Shown here: positions 1-9,374 of the stretch, one piece after another
How positions within the stretch are numbered: position 1 is the stretch's first letter
Layout of the letters: each line of letters opens with the position of its first letter
NCBI GenBank assembly: GCA_963585895.1
Contig: OY757921.1
Span: 84,246,939 to 84,310,938, forward strand
Source: Sepioteuthis lessoniana
Taxonomy: Eukaryota; Mollusca; Cephalopoda; Myopsida; Loliginidae
DNA length: 64,000 nt
Reading direction: 5' to 3'
Notes under the pieces: model-generated
Databases searched by the model: none
Seen by the model: the letters and a program-made list of their open reading frames with translations, nothing else
What the model was told of the DNA's origin: nothing
Position numbers and translations under genes: made by a program

Positions 1-160
1 ATTTTGATCCGGAGTGGTAAGAGCTTTTAGGGTTCCATTAAGGTCAAATAGATCCGTTTAAAATCATTCGTATTCGATAGGCCCGAGTTAAAAAGAAAGA
101 AAACAACGATACAAAAATGTAAACATGGACGTACAATGAACTCGATTTTCTCACATCTAT
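1..160 (+). repeat. Family F repeat, truncated by window start
   Basis: It carries the F-type block 'gatccggagtggtaagagc', then 'caaatagatc' and a run ending near 'caatgaactcgattttctc'. The same order recurs at 6690-6895, 51660-51958 and 61250-61570. F looks like a diverged relative of family A because both share the 'gtccactctg..cggagtggtag' block. No ORF of substance. Confidence 0.55.
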
Positions 161-165
161 GCTGA

Positions 166-767
166 CCCTGGCGGCTGGCACTGTAGAATACACCAACTGC
201 ATCTCTGCACAGGGGTAAGACTCCCTCAATGAGTGGCTCAGTTAGCTGGTACCGTAGAATACACCGACTCAGCAGAGGGGTAAGACTATCCCAACGATTG
301 TTCTGGATCTGACACTAAACAATCTGATGATGAAGCACCAGTGATGCTGGAGATTTAGGGAATGCGGAGTACCCCTTTATTTCTATTGCTCCAAGGTCCA
401 CTCTGGTCCGGATTTGTAGCACCAGATAGGGCCCTATCAAATAGAACTGTTTCACATTTAAACTGAATGCAAACAGATGGCTTATGCTAAATTGAATTGC
501 TTGACATAGAACTGTTTGATCATTTAAGTATGTGTAAAACAACTTACGGATGTTTAATTGAACTGTTGGTCATCCAAAGCCATACTTGGAACCATTTAAC
601 TAAGCTGACTTATGCTAAAGTGAATTGTTATGAATAGTTCTGAATAGATCATTTAACTGTGCGTATCTACAAAAAGTGTTTAAAAATCATATATTTAATA
701 TATATGTAAAAACAGGATTTGGTATTAAATAACCAAAAGTGGTTGATATGCCATAAAACCAAACCAA
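166..767 (+). repeat. Family A retroelement copy with duplicated 5' head
   Basis: Non-tRNA repeat. The 5' domain ('gtagaatacacc..actgcatctctgca') occurs twice here, at 166-228 and 236-290. It is followed by the conserved block 'gaatgcggagtacccc..ccactctgg', a loose tandem region with 'atagaactgtttgatcattt' and the 3' tail (727-757) in which GGCAT/ATGCC-type and AACC/GGTT-type arms can pair (degenerate in this copy). No coding potential. The double head is probably a local tandem duplication. Confidence 0.7.
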
Positions 768-908
768 TTGGCATAAAATAACTCTCGAAGGTCCGGCATG
801 CCATCAAAGGACATCTTTTGTAAATTTATATGTAGAAAAAAAGAGCTCATAAACGCAACATTTTTACGAGTACTGATAATTTAAGAATTAAAAATTAATC
901 GATATTTT

Positions 909-988
909 CTTCTATTAGGATTTGGCATTAAATAACCTGCAACGGTTGATATGCCATAAAACCAAACCAACGAACTTCTATTAGGATT
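909..988 (+). mobile_element. Tail-only retroinsertion with 14-bp target-site duplication
   Basis: CTTCTATTAGGATT occurs at 909-922 and again at 975-988. Between them (923-974) lies only the 3' tail shared by family A and SINE-B (GGCAT..AACC..GGTT..ATGCC, then 'aaaccaaaccaa'). An extremely 5'-truncated insertion of the tail alone is the simplest reading. The last bases of the duplication overlap the usual 'aggattt' that precedes the tail, so 1-4 bp of the boundary are ambiguous. Confidence 0.6.
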
Positions 989-1039
989 GTTGGAAATAAC
1001 GTCCAATTTCAGTATAAACTTTTATTTCTAAATTTAATG

Positions 1040-1330
1040 AATTTAAATTAAAAGTTTAGTTATGTTTGTACGATAAAGCTTTACAGGTTTTTTTTCCTGT
1101 CAAGAAATCTCAAAATGCCATTTCTACTTCTTCTTTGGAACAGAATGTCTTTTGGTTTAAAAAGTATACAACTGCTAAAAAAAAAGGTAGTTAATGAGTA
1201 GGAGATCAGAAGAATATGGTAGATGGGGCAAAGTCTCATATTCCAATTCAGTGAGCTTCAGCAGTGTCATCCTGAAAATATGTGGCTGAGTATTGTCATG
1301 AAGCAAAATAATAACCATGTTTAAATCCAT
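1040..1330 (-). pseudogene. Mariner-like transposase relic, catalytic region
   Basis: The minus-strand translation reads ILLHDNTQPHI, then LPHLPYSSDLL and FLNQKTFCSKEEVEMAF. These match the HDNARPH and PHPPYSPDLxPxD blocks and the following C-terminal part of mariner transposases. Of the DDE/D catalytic residues, the D of HDN is visible and the last is degraded (LLLINY for SPSDY). Stops and frame changes make it dead. The HTH part is not seen upstream. Confidence 0.65.
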
Positions 1331-1499
1331 TCAAAATGTAAGAACCTATCACTTCTTTGGTCATTTAAAACTTTCATATAACTTTTAAAATCGAATTCGA
1401 AAAGAACGGATGAAAAATGATTCAACTTCTATTAAAATAAAGTTAGAACAGAATTTAAACTGTTTCCACAAAAATCAGAGTATATTCCGAACAAACAAA

Positions 1500-2090
1500 T
1501 ATGAACAAACGATGATAAAACTTTAGACCTTTTAACTTTTGATCCTTCAGGCTAACCACTGAGCTAGCGCTCAAGTGACTTCCATCTGATCGGATTACGG
1601 ATTAGATTGTTTGATTTGTAAGTCAGAGCAGGCGAGATAATGGGCATGCATTTAATGTAGAAGGGAAACTCAGGTGTTACTACTAAATTGGAAGGGGTGG
1701 TGTTTACGCTTCGTCAGTTCTTGTAAATACAGACGCCACAGTCTGCATTGGGGATGCACGCCAGGATCCTTAAGATCGGTCGGCCACGAAGACGAGGGAT
1801 AAATTTAGATGCATACTTAAAAGTATTTGAAAGCCTACGTCAAATTTAAGCGGCGTTCTTTGTATTTGTGTGTAGAATCAGAAGGTGGCTGCTTGAGATT
1901 CCGCTGCGGTATTGAAAGGAGTGGGTAGAGTGGCGAGCGGGTAGCGGGGGGAAGGCTTGGGAAGCAAGTCTTGTTTATTCAGTATCTTCGTTACTAAAAG
2001 GCGTTCAGCGGTCTAGAAGTAAGATGCAGGCATTTGGAGCTGCGAGTGTCGTTTCAAATTTAGCTATCGTCCGAACTGTTTGATATATAC
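1500..2090. other. Relatively GC-rich single-copy stretch, no recognised gene
   Basis: No match to the repeat families of this window. Near 1530-1580 the minus strand reads like a tRNA 5' half with a box-A-like 'tagctcagtggttagc', so part may be an old SINE head. The segment 1750-1850 has an open plus-strand frame (IGRPRRRGINLD) that I cannot assign. CpGs are more frequent than in the flanks (1900-2070). It could be a decayed retroelement or an exon/promoter. Function unknown. Confidence 0.3.
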
Positions 2091-2154
2091 TTCCACTCTA
2101 CTAGGTCTGCCCGAAAGTGATGCAGCTATCTTATACGAACAGTAAAAACAAATC

Positions 2155-2186
<32 letters not shown>

Positions 2187-2189
2187 AAA

Positions 2190-2400
2190 ACGAAAAAAAG
2201 AAGCCTACCTAGGGCAATTGTGGTTTTGTCCCTTTCAAAATAATCCTTTTAGAATCTCACGCACTTATTTCAGTGTCCTTGCCGATTTATAAAAGAGTCT
2301 GGAAGTTTTTCGGGATAGTCATTTGTTTTATTGAATTCGTCTTAATCTTGCCCACGGTATGGAATCTCTTCCCTACAACTTTAGCCAGACGTCAGAGAGA
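2190..2400 (-). pseudogene. Mariner-like transposase C-terminal relic
   Basis: The minus strand contains NKCVRF, a stop, then DYFERDKTTIALG, resembling the terminal 'W..KC.....GDYFEGD' block of mariner transposases. Only the last ~50 codons can be followed. Direct neighbours are an A/C-rich tract (2140-2200) and family A (2471). Assignment rests on this one motif. Confidence 0.4.
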
Positions 2401-2470
2401 GGAAAGCATTTACATTAGTGAAAATGATGCAAGAAACTAACATTTGCTTATGATGACAAATAGGAATTAA

Positions 2471-3056
2471 CCCAGTTTGCTGGGGCTGTATAATACACTG
2501 ACTAAAATTTTCAGAGAGGTAAGATCCCCACAACTAGTGTCCTGATAATGACATTAAATTATCTGATGGTGAGGCACCAGTAATGCTGGAGCTCTGGGAA
2601 ATGCAGAGTACCCCCTCAATGCCATCACTTCCAGGTCCATTCTTGCCTGGAGTGGTAGCACTTGATAGGGTCCTTATCTATTGGTCAAACAGAACTGTTT
2701 GACATTTAACGGAGTGCAAATAAATGACATGCTAAATTGAATTGTTAGAAATAGAACTGTTTGATCATTTAACTTTGTGTAAGCAAATTTGGCTGACGTT
2801 TAATTGAATTGCTAGTATTAAATAATAATAATCGAAAACATTTAACAGATGATTAACTGTAAATAGAATTATGCTTATTAGATATAAACGATTTAGCTGT
2901 GTGAAAAAAATGAGCCCTGGCTTGTTTAAAAATTTTATCAACAAAATGTGTATTGAAATCATATATTTGATATATATGTATAAAAAGGATTTAACGTTAA
3001 AAAGGATTTGGCATTAAATAACCTATGATGGTTGATATGCCATCAAACCAAACCAA
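2471..3056 (+). repeat. Family A retroelement copy
   Basis: Begins 'cccagtttgctggggctgta' and runs through the conserved 'gtgaggcaccagtaatgctg' and 'ggagtggtagcac' blocks, then VNTR-like 'tttaactgtgtgcaaa' units, and ends with the hairpin tail at 3008-3056. A LINE fragment abuts it at 3058. Confidence 0.75.
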
Positions 3057-3057
3057 T

Positions 3058-3240
3058 CAGAAAACAAGACGCATAACATTCTCTGGGATTTGAGATACAA
3101 ACGGATAACTCAATACCATCTTAAAGACGAGATCTGGCGTCAATCAACAAGAAAAAAAGAACTTGTTTTCTAGTAAATTTTGTTGTTCCAGCGGATTACT
3201 GAATGAAAATGATCAAAAGCAAAAGATGGACAAATAACTG
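3058..3240 (+). pseudogene. Non-LTR retrotransposon fragment, decayed
   Basis: The plus-strand translation ENKTHNILWDLRYKRITQ aligns with ATHKILWNFGIQTDLL of the better fragment at 5480-5590. Stops follow. It is a remnant of the segment upstream of the C-terminal block seen at 4466-5345. Confidence 0.5.
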
Positions 3241-3328
3241 GATTTTACTAGAAGGCTGGAAATATTGTAGAATATAAAGGTGACGCGATATAGATTGTAC
3301 TAGGTGTGTTTGGAACAGTTCTAAAACT

Positions 3329-4016
3329 TTTGGTTTGGTTTGCTTGGATGGGTTTTACAGCATATCAACCTTTGTGGGTTATTGTTGGGGTGTCTTCCCT
3401 ACAGATGGACACGCCCTCATGTGATATACCAGCTAAACTATCTTCTGCGCAGTCTCAGGCGAGCCGTCACCAAGAACGGATGTAATATTCATGATTGTGC
3501 TAAGCTGGGGAGGGGTTTCTCCCAGCTATCTTTTATGTATGTACTCGTTTCCTTCAATATATTTTTTATCACTCATTTCCGAGTCATATTATCATTTCAA
3601 CCTCCCCTTGACCATAACATCTATTTAATGCTAAATCCATTTTTATACAAATAATCAGTTCTATTTCAAACAATTCAGTTTAGCATGTGTACACAGTGAA
3701 ATTATCAAAAACATTTCTATTTCAAGTTATTCCGTTAATTCAAACAGTTCTAATTAAAACAATTCAATTTAGCACAAGTACGCAGTTTTGTTCTATTCAA
3801 CACATATATAGGAGTCTATCAGTTGGTACCATTCCGGGCTTGAGTGGACCTGGGAGCGATGGCAATGAAGGGGTACTACGTATTCCCTAAAGCTCCAGCA
3901 TTACTGGAACCTCAACATCAGATTGTTTAATATCATATCTAGGACAATCGGTGGGTGGGTCGTACGCCTCTGCAGAGGCGCAGTCGGTGTATTCTACAGC
4001 ACCAGCCGACTGGGAA
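3329..4016 (-). repeat. Family A copy, minus strand, split by an insertion
   Basis: The hairpin tail lies at 3350-3382 and the rest resumes at 3620 ('ctatttaatgctaaatcc'), running to the 5' domain end at 'cagccgactggg' (4016). The gap is filled by the candidate solo LTR at 3383-3619. It belongs to the same subfamily as 41448-42713, 44409-44655 and 61655-62522, marked by 'aaaaacatttctatttcaag'. Confidence 0.7.
3383..3619. mobile_element. Candidate solo LTR inside family A
   Basis: A 237-bp block interrupts family A exactly within its tail. It starts TGTTGGGG and ends CCATAACA, giving TG..CA termini with TGTT/AACA inverted ends, and contains a TATA-like 'caatatattttttatc'. The flanking pentamers (gttat, tctat) match only partly, so the target-site duplication is degraded or absent. 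No internal coding domain. Alternative: an unrelated insertion. Confidence 0.4.
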
Positions 4017-4018
4017 AT

Positions 4019-4160
4019 CTAAAAGGTTTGGAAAGAGACTGGTATAACGTGGGATCAGAGGAAGTATTAAGATCATTCAGACCAAAAAACTGTTAAAAAT
4101 CGCTAGAATACTAAGAAAAGTCATGCAGAGATGAGGACACTTGTTGTCATTCAGATAATA
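4019..4160 (+). pseudogene. LINE C-terminal block, highly decayed
   Basis: Aligns base by base with the last ~130 bp of the copy at 4466-4700 ('ttaaaaatcgctagaatact' against 'ttgctgagaacagccagagt'). Too many stops to translate. It is followed by antisense SINE-D, as are the next units. Confidence 0.45.
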
Positions 4161-4183
4161 TAAAAGTAAAGTTGTAAAGAAAA

Positions 4184-4435
4184 GTTGGCAACATTAGTTG
4201 AGGGTGACTCGAAAGCTCCCTTTTCAATAGCTACTACACTAAGGTGCAGGGGAGGGCGCTACTCCTTTCCCTGGATTGCTCCACTTTATCCTCGATACGT
4301 ATCTTATACTGCTGAGTGTTAAGCAAGGAAGTATCAAGTACCCTTTTTAAAGTCTTTGGTATGACGCGACCTAGGATTGAACCTAGGTCTCCCAGACCAT
4401 TGGCGAACACTCTACCCACTTGTTCAATGTGCGGG
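4184..4435 (-). repeat. SINE-D (tRNA-derived), minus strand
   Basis: On the minus strand a tRNA-like head carries box A ('tgggtagagtgttcgccaat') and box B ('ggttcaatcctaggtc'). The body follows with 'tggtatcaagtacc..aacactcagcagtataag' and the end 'gctattgaaaagggagctttc'. Pol III promoter elements are those of the tRNA head. No T-run terminator is obvious. Confidence 0.8.
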
Positions 4436-4465
4436 GTAAAAAAATGGTGTGAAAAACTCACGTAG

Positions 4466-4700
4466 AACATGAAAGTGACGATTGTACCAATTGTGATTGG
4501 TGCTCTTGGCACAGTAAATAAAGGATTATTAAAGGGCCTGGAAGGCTTGGAAGTTGGCGAACGAGTGGAGACTATCCAAACGACAACATTGCTGAGAACA
4601 GCCAGAGTCCTGAGACGAGTCCTGGAGACTTGAGGAGACTTGCTGTCACTCAAATACCTGTGAAAAACCATTAGGTCACACTCTGCCAGCACGATATGAT
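4466..4700 (+). pseudogene. Non-LTR retrotransposon C-terminal block
   Basis: Open for 55 codons (4466-4630). It starts NMKVTIVPIVIGALGTVNKG and ends LLRTARVLRRVLET before TGA, after which GDLLSLKYL continues in frame. I recognise this as the C-terminal block of non-LTR retrotransposon polyproteins common in marine invertebrates. The clade cannot be fixed from this piece. A short (GAT)n run ends it. 5'-truncated. Confidence 0.6.
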
Positions 4701-4732
4701 GATGATGATGAGATGACCAGACATTATAATAG

Positions 4733-4965
4733 TCAAGGTCAAAGGTGATCCGAAGGCTCCTTTTCAATAGCTACTACACCAAGGTGTAGGGGAGGGCGAT
4801 ACTCCTTTCCCTGGATTGCTCCATTTTACCCCTGATGCTTACCTTCTAAACAAGGCGGTATCAAGTACCATTTTTTGAGTCTTTGGAACGACTCGACCTG
4901 GGATTGAACCCAGGTCTCCTGGACCATTGGCGAACACTCTACTCAATAGGTCAATGGCCCGGCTA
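4733..4965 (-). repeat. SINE-D, minus strand
   Basis: Same family as 4184-4435, with box B 'ggttcaatcccaggtc' intact and a box-A-like 'gagtagagtgttcgccaatg'. A ~16-bp deletion is seen where the other copies have 'aacactcagcattataag'. It lies between two LINE C-terminal fragments. Confidence 0.8.
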
Positions 4966-4979
4966 GACCTTATAATAGC

Positions 4980-5345
4980 CAACAACAACAACAACAAAAA
5001 AAGAGAACTTACAGAATTGTGAATTTTGCTGTCTCGGCTGACCACAGAGTAAAATTGAAAGAAAGCGTAATCAAACATAAGTATCAGGACCTTGCTGGGG
5101 AATGGAAAAAAATGTGGAACATGAAAGTGACGAGTATGGCAATTGTAATTGGTACTCTTTGTATAGTCACCAAAGAATTATTAAAGAGACTAGAGGGCTT
5201 GGAAACAAGAGACGAGTGGGGATCATCAAACTTCTGCATTATTGCGATCAGCCAGAATGCTAAGAGGAGTCCTGGAGACTAGAGGAGATTTGATGTCACT
5301 CAAACTCCAGTGAAAAGCCGTCAGCTAACGCTGCTGTCAAAAACT
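4980..5345 (+). pseudogene. Non-LTR retrotransposon C-terminal fragment
   Basis: Starts in an (AAC)n run and reads RIVNFAVSADHRVKLKES, then WNMKVTSMAIVIGTLC and KELLKRLEGLE, before the frame breaks near 5260. The nucleotide alignment with 4466-4700 continues to about 5310. It is a longer 5'-truncated copy of the same LINE. Confidence 0.55.
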
Positions 5346-5379
5346 CTCAAGGAGTAACTAAAAACGATTAATCACTTAA

Positions 5380-5760
5380 TAAGCGAAGGTAGCAAACAAA
5401 CGTTAAAAGAGTACAAGACTAGACACGATTGAGTGGGGAAGGTGGTCCACAGGGAATTGTGCAAAAAATTGAATTTTGTTCTGATCATAAAACCAAATGG
5501 TATATGCACAAACCAGAATCTGTCCTGAAGAATGCGACACACAAAATTCTCTGGAATTTTGGGATACAAACGGATCTCTTAATTCCGATCAGAAGACGTG
5601 ACCCAGTGATTAACAACAATAACAAAAACAAAAAAACAAAAAACAAAACAACAAGAACCTAACAAACTTTGGACTCGGCACCCCACGGCAGTCCACAGAG
5701 TGGAAATTAAAGAAAACTAAACGTGATATAACTACTGTGTAAGCGTTCTACATTCACTCA
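5380..5760 (+). pseudogene. Non-LTR retrotransposon fragment, upstream part
   Basis: Reads HKTKWYMHKPESVLKNATHK, then LWNFGIQTDLLIPIRRRDPV and a low-complexity N/K linker. After stops and a frameshift a degraded match to the FAVSADHRVKLKE segment follows at 5675-5720. It lies downstream of its natural continuation (4980-5345), so it is a separate insertion. Confidence 0.5.
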
Positions 5761-5789
5761 TATGACTAGTTTTCAATTTACTCATTTGA

Positions 5790-6005
5790 GAGTTTTTCAC
5801 ACCAGAGTTAGCTTATAGTTTTTCACTGAGTCTGAGTGATAGCAAGTCTCCTCAAGTCTCCAGGACTCTCCACCTATTCTGGCTGATCTCAACTATGCTG
5901 TAGTTTGTATGGTCTCCACTCGTCCTCTTATTTCTAAGTCCTCCGGTTCCCGTAACAATCCTTTGGTGACTGTACCGAGCGCACTAATTGTTAAAAGTGA
6001 TCCCT
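5790..6005 (-). pseudogene. LINE C-terminal block, antisense
   Basis: The minus strand aligns with 4500-4700 ('gagtggagaccatacaaact', 'gagtcctggagacttgagga'). It is degraded by frameshifts. Confidence 0.5.
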
Positions 6006-6063
6006 TGGAAACTTTGCAGCGACTATAATTTGATTTCACTGAAAAATGATACATTCACGAGTC

Positions 6064-6310
6064 GGTAGAAACTCGCTTAGCGTAACGGTTAACGTCGATG
6101 ATAATAAAATCGGCAACCCACATTCAAATCCTAGAGGTGGTCCTCGCCCACCTAGCTTTGGGTAAATAGTCAGGCAGACAAGGCGGCCTAGCCTAGGTAA
6201 GGCAACCAGTCTTGGAGAAGAAAGACTCAGCATTCAAACCAGCTTTACTCTGCTGAAAATTTAACCCTGTATCGCATCTTGCTCGTGGCGGAGGGGTTTG
6301 GTAAATGCAT
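6064..6310 (+). repeat. SINE-C, diverged
   Basis: The tRNA-like head 'cttagcgtaacggttaacg' and box B 'ttcaaatcct' are followed by the C-type body ('ggcaaccagtcttggagaag') and end ('ggcggaggggtttggtaaat'). It is more diverged than the copies at 24268 and 50473. Confidence 0.6.
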
Positions 6311-6549
6311 ATATTCGCAAATATGTCTCGGAAAATGATGTGCACAAAATCCTTTGGGATTTTTTAAAAATGATAACTGATTTCTCAATCTAAGCCAGAA
6401 GATCAGATCTAAGTTTTTGTTAACAAAAAGAAAAGAAATTATCTCCTCCCAGACTGTTTTTTCGAAAGTGCTCAAGTAAAGGAAAGCACAAAAAACAAAA
6501 AAACTATGCATATATAAGGATCATATACTAATATCATCACTACTATCCG

Positions 6550-6660
6550 AGGACAGACAGAACCCGTAGTCTAGTATTGATATCTGACATCGTTGTAAGC
6601 GAGTTCGAACTCCAGTCACGCTATTACGTTCACTTTCAGACTAATATTCTTAGAAAACCT
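6550..6660 (+). repeat. SINE-B fragment, 5' part
   Basis: Contains the box-B region 'gcgagttcgaactccagtca' and the following 'cgctattacgttcactttc', then stops. A family F copy starts shortly after. Confidence 0.5.
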
Positions 6661-6689
6661 ACGAAAAAAGAGTTCCTTGAGAATGAGCC

Positions 6690-6895
6690 AAAACTGTATC
6701 TGATAATGAGATTCCTGTTTTAGAGATCTACCATAAAAACCAGGTCTACTCTAACCCGGAGTGGTAGTAACGGTGTGGTTCCAACCAAATTGATATATTA
6801 TAAAATTTTTCGGATTCGATTGTAACCAACTTCACTAACCTCTTGGCATAAAATAACGGTAGATGGATGGACATGCCATTAAAATCAATCTAAAA
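6690..6895 (+). repeat. Family F copy
   Basis: Contains 'gtctactctaacccggagtg', 'ttcggattcgattg' and the F version of the tail, 'ggcataaaataac..tgccattaaaatcaatc'. Confidence 0.55.
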
Positions 6896-6984
6896 GTTAT
6901 TATTTTTTGGTTTATATTTGTGAAACAAGAGGGAATGATTCATTCAGACAAGTTTTACTTATATACGTGTATACAAATAAGGTA

Positions 6985-6988
6985 CTAG

Positions 6989-7024
<36 letters not shown>
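6985..7024. repeat. (TA)n microsatellite
   Basis: About 20 TA units. Confidence 0.95.
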
Positions 7025-7026
<2 letters not shown>

Positions 7027-7077
7027 AAAATATGTATTCTCTTACGATATATATGAAAGGAGAAATATGTATCATCA

Positions 7078-7365
7078 TATTTACCAACCCCTCCGCTCGA
7101 GTAGGATATGACACAGGGCCAATTTTTAAGCGGAGTTTAACAGGTTTGAATTTAGAGTTTTCTTCTCTCCTAGACTAGTTGCCTCACCAAGGCTGAAGAA
7201 CCCAGTCTGTCTTACTATTTACCCATAGCTGGAGGGAGAATAACTGGATTCACACCTTTCCCAAGGGTATTAGTGCTATGTGAAATGCAATCAGTCTCGT
7301 CGAGGATTTGAACTCGTGTCGCCGTGTCCATTTCCTACGACGATAACCATTACACCCCAGACGAA
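7078..7365 (-). repeat. SINE-C, minus strand
   Basis: On the minus strand the head ends in box B 'gagttcaaatcctcgacgag', followed by the central block 'cccttgggaaaggtgtgaa', the C body 'ggcaactagtctaggagaga' and the end 'gagcggaggggttggtaaat'. Nearly full length. Confidence 0.75.
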
Positions 7366-7429
7366 ATATGTATTATATTCATCTATCTATCTATGAGCCG
7401 CAAAGAATAGATATTTCACCACAGTCACG

Positions 7430-7440
7430 CACACACACAT

Positions 7441-7484
<44 letters not shown>
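7430..7484. repeat. (CA)n(TA)n compound microsatellite
   Basis: CA run followed directly by a TA run. The same compound order occurs at 25040, 29345 and 60905. Short ORFs reading YIYIYI or HTHTHT in such tracts are artefacts. Confidence 0.95.
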
Positions 7485-7486
<2 letters not shown>

Positions 7487-7699
7487 AGAACTATGTATTC
7501 TTTGTAGCTCATGAATTATAATTGACTTCCTGGATGAACACTTTCTATACTTCATCTGTGGTCCGCTTGAGGGCGTTTGCGGACCAAATGAAGATCGATA
7601 TTGATGCAAAAGATCAGAAGTGAATTATCCTCTATACCATCTCCTTGTGATCCCTTATTGCAAATTCTTTCTTGGCAAATGGTCATTAGAACTGAGTTT

Positions 7700-7860
7700 T
7701 GTTGAGTGGATTTGTGCGACGCCATTGGTCAAAAGCCGCCAAAGTAGGTGTACGCTTATATTTTGACTTCTCGCTTCCGGCGCCGTTAATCGGTTGTTAG
7801 ATTTAGCAGCAACTAATTATCAGGCGAGCCGAGAAGTATACATCAGACATGAAATGACTG
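7700..7860 (+). promoter_or_regulatory. Candidate promoter, CpG-enriched with inverted CCAAT
   Basis: In an AT-rich window this stretch has a cluster of CpGs ('gacgccattggtc', 'aaaagccgcc', 'tccggcgccgttaatcgg') and an inverted CCAAT box at 7722-7728. It is single-copy here and lies upstream of an exon-like segment with a strong splice donor at 8153. No TATA box is evident. This is inference from composition only. Confidence 0.25.
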
Positions 7861-8095
7861 CAAGCAGCTATCGCAAAAGGTAACCTCGAGGTTAGCTGTA
7901 AGCAAACGAGGGTTGGGTCAAAACGCGTACTAAGGAGATAAAATAAAAGATGGCGTTCAATAAAAGAGTGAGAAGGGTATAGAAAGAGAATAGAAAAAGT
8001 GTGTAGGGGGTGAATGACGTTGAAGACATGTTTAAGACAAAGGAAAATTGACGTCTGGACGACGTGAGATAAGTGAAAAGAAAGGAATAAAAGTT

Positions 8096-8152
8096 ATGTG
8101 CGGTCTCTTCAGAAAGATTGATAAAAAGTTAAAGATAGACAAATCGAAGATG
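8096..8152 (+). CDS. Candidate first coding exon, 19 codons
   Basis: ATG at 8096 opens MCGLFRKIDKKLKIDKSKM and runs straight into GTAAGT at 8153-8158, a consensus 5' splice donor. The frame is already open from about 8048 without an ATG. The lysine-rich peptide matches no family I know. It lies downstream of the CpG-enriched segment and before a poly-T tract. It may be non-coding, and no acceptor partner is identified in the window. Confidence 0.2.
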
Positions 8153-8215
8153 GTAAGTCTTGATAAACTTTCAATGTATAATCTGTTGAGTTCATTGTTC
8201 GTTATTCAAAGTTTT

Positions 8216-8275
8216 ATTTTTTTTTTCTTTTTCTTTTTTTTTTTCCAGTTCTTTTCTTTTTTTTTTTTTTTTTGT
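8216..8275. repeat. Poly-T/TTTC tract
   Basis: T-rich low-complexity run inside the putative intron following the donor at 8153. Confidence 0.9.
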
Positions 8276-8591
8276 TAGAATGTAGATTGTGAATAATTCA
8301 TTGGAAGATAAGAATAGAATATAACTAATATTTTCGCAAAGCTAAAGATAGCAATGCAACCAGTTGTGATGAACGAACGCATACAGCAATTAATACAATC
8401 ACACACGTGCGCGCGCACATATATTCACACTTGTGTGTAATTGCGTGATTGCGTTCTTTTTTTCGCGCTCGTAAAAAAGCATGAAGTAATCTTTTATTCT
8501 CCGAGTGATAGGTGAATAGAAAAGCAGACATGGTTCTTTAGACTTGATTAGGTAACTATTCTTCGAGAAAAACTTTGAATTCAAACTAGAT

Positions 8592-8827
8592 TTGGGGTGT
8601 CCTCGTGGTGTAATGGTTAAAGCGATGGACAGCAGAATCGTCGTAAGCGAGTTCGAACTCCAGTCACGCTATTGTGTTCACTTTCGGGCAAATACCCTTG
8701 GGAAAGGTATGAACCCCCTTATCCTCCCAGCTATGGGTTAAATAGCATCACTAGTGTCCTTCTCGAGAGATGGCTTTGGCATTAAGTAGCCTACAAAGGT
8801 TGACATGCCATTAAACAAACCAAACCA
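8592..8827 (+). mobile_element. SINE-B, full length with 11-bp target-site duplication
   Basis: Starts 'ttggggtgtcctcgtggtgt'. Box A 'gtggtgtaatggttaa' and box B 'gagttcgaactcc' mark the tRNA-derived head. The central block 'cccttgggaaaggtatgaa' and 'cagctatgggttaaatag' follows, and the 3' tail is the hairpin shared with family A. TCAAACTAGAT flanks it at 8581-8591 and 8828-8838. This is the best reference copy of SINE-B in the window. Confidence 0.9.
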
Positions 8828-8892
8828 TCAAACTAGATGTACTCGAGTAAAATTTTGACGTTGCATTATATCTTTACCATAGCGGAGAGGCT

Positions 8893-8895
<3 letters not shown>

Positions 8896-8950
<55 letters not shown>
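8896..8950. repeat. (TA)n microsatellite
   Basis: About 27 TA units. Confidence 0.95.
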
Positions 8951-8952
<2 letters not shown>

Positions 8953-9054
8953 TGGGGCAATTCTGAAACTAATATAATACCATCAATTGTTCGTTAATTT
9001 CATGTGTTTTTTTTATTTATTAATAATCTTTATCGTCGAATTTTACAACCGACT

Positions 9055-9308
9055 CATTCACCAAGTGGGTAGAGTGTTCGCCAATGATCCGGGAGACCTG
9101 GGTTCAATCCCAGGTCACGTCATACCAAAGATTTTAAAAATGGTACTTGATACCGCCTTACCGAACACTCAGCAATATAAGGTACGTATCAAGGGTAAAC
9201 TGGAACAATCCAGTGAAATGAGAAGCGCCCTCCCCTATATCTCGGTGTAGTAGCTATCGAAAAAGGAGCCGTCAGGTCACCCTCGACTACGGTCGCCAAC
9301 TTTACTTA
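9055..9308 (+). repeat. SINE-D, full length
   Basis: Box A 'gtgggtagagtgttcgccaa' and box B 'gggttcaatcccaggtcacg' are followed by the body 'ggtacttgataccgcctta', 'gtgtagtagctatcgaaaa' and the end 'ccctcgactacggtcgccaa'. It is the most complete plus-strand D copy. Confidence 0.85.
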
Positions 9309-9374
9309 CTTATTTTACGAAAATTGTTGGTTTTTACAGATATCACCAGAAGAAATTTATTAGGATTCATGAAA

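Noticed and set aside
4234-4767. 177-codon minus-strand ORF
   Set aside because: It covers two SINE-D copies and the antisense of a LINE C-terminal block that is the real coding frame.
8592-8665. Functional tRNA gene
   Set aside because: The tRNA-like head has boxes A and B but no complete cloverleaf with anticodon arm and acceptor pairing that I could draw, and it continues into a SINE body with a target duplication.
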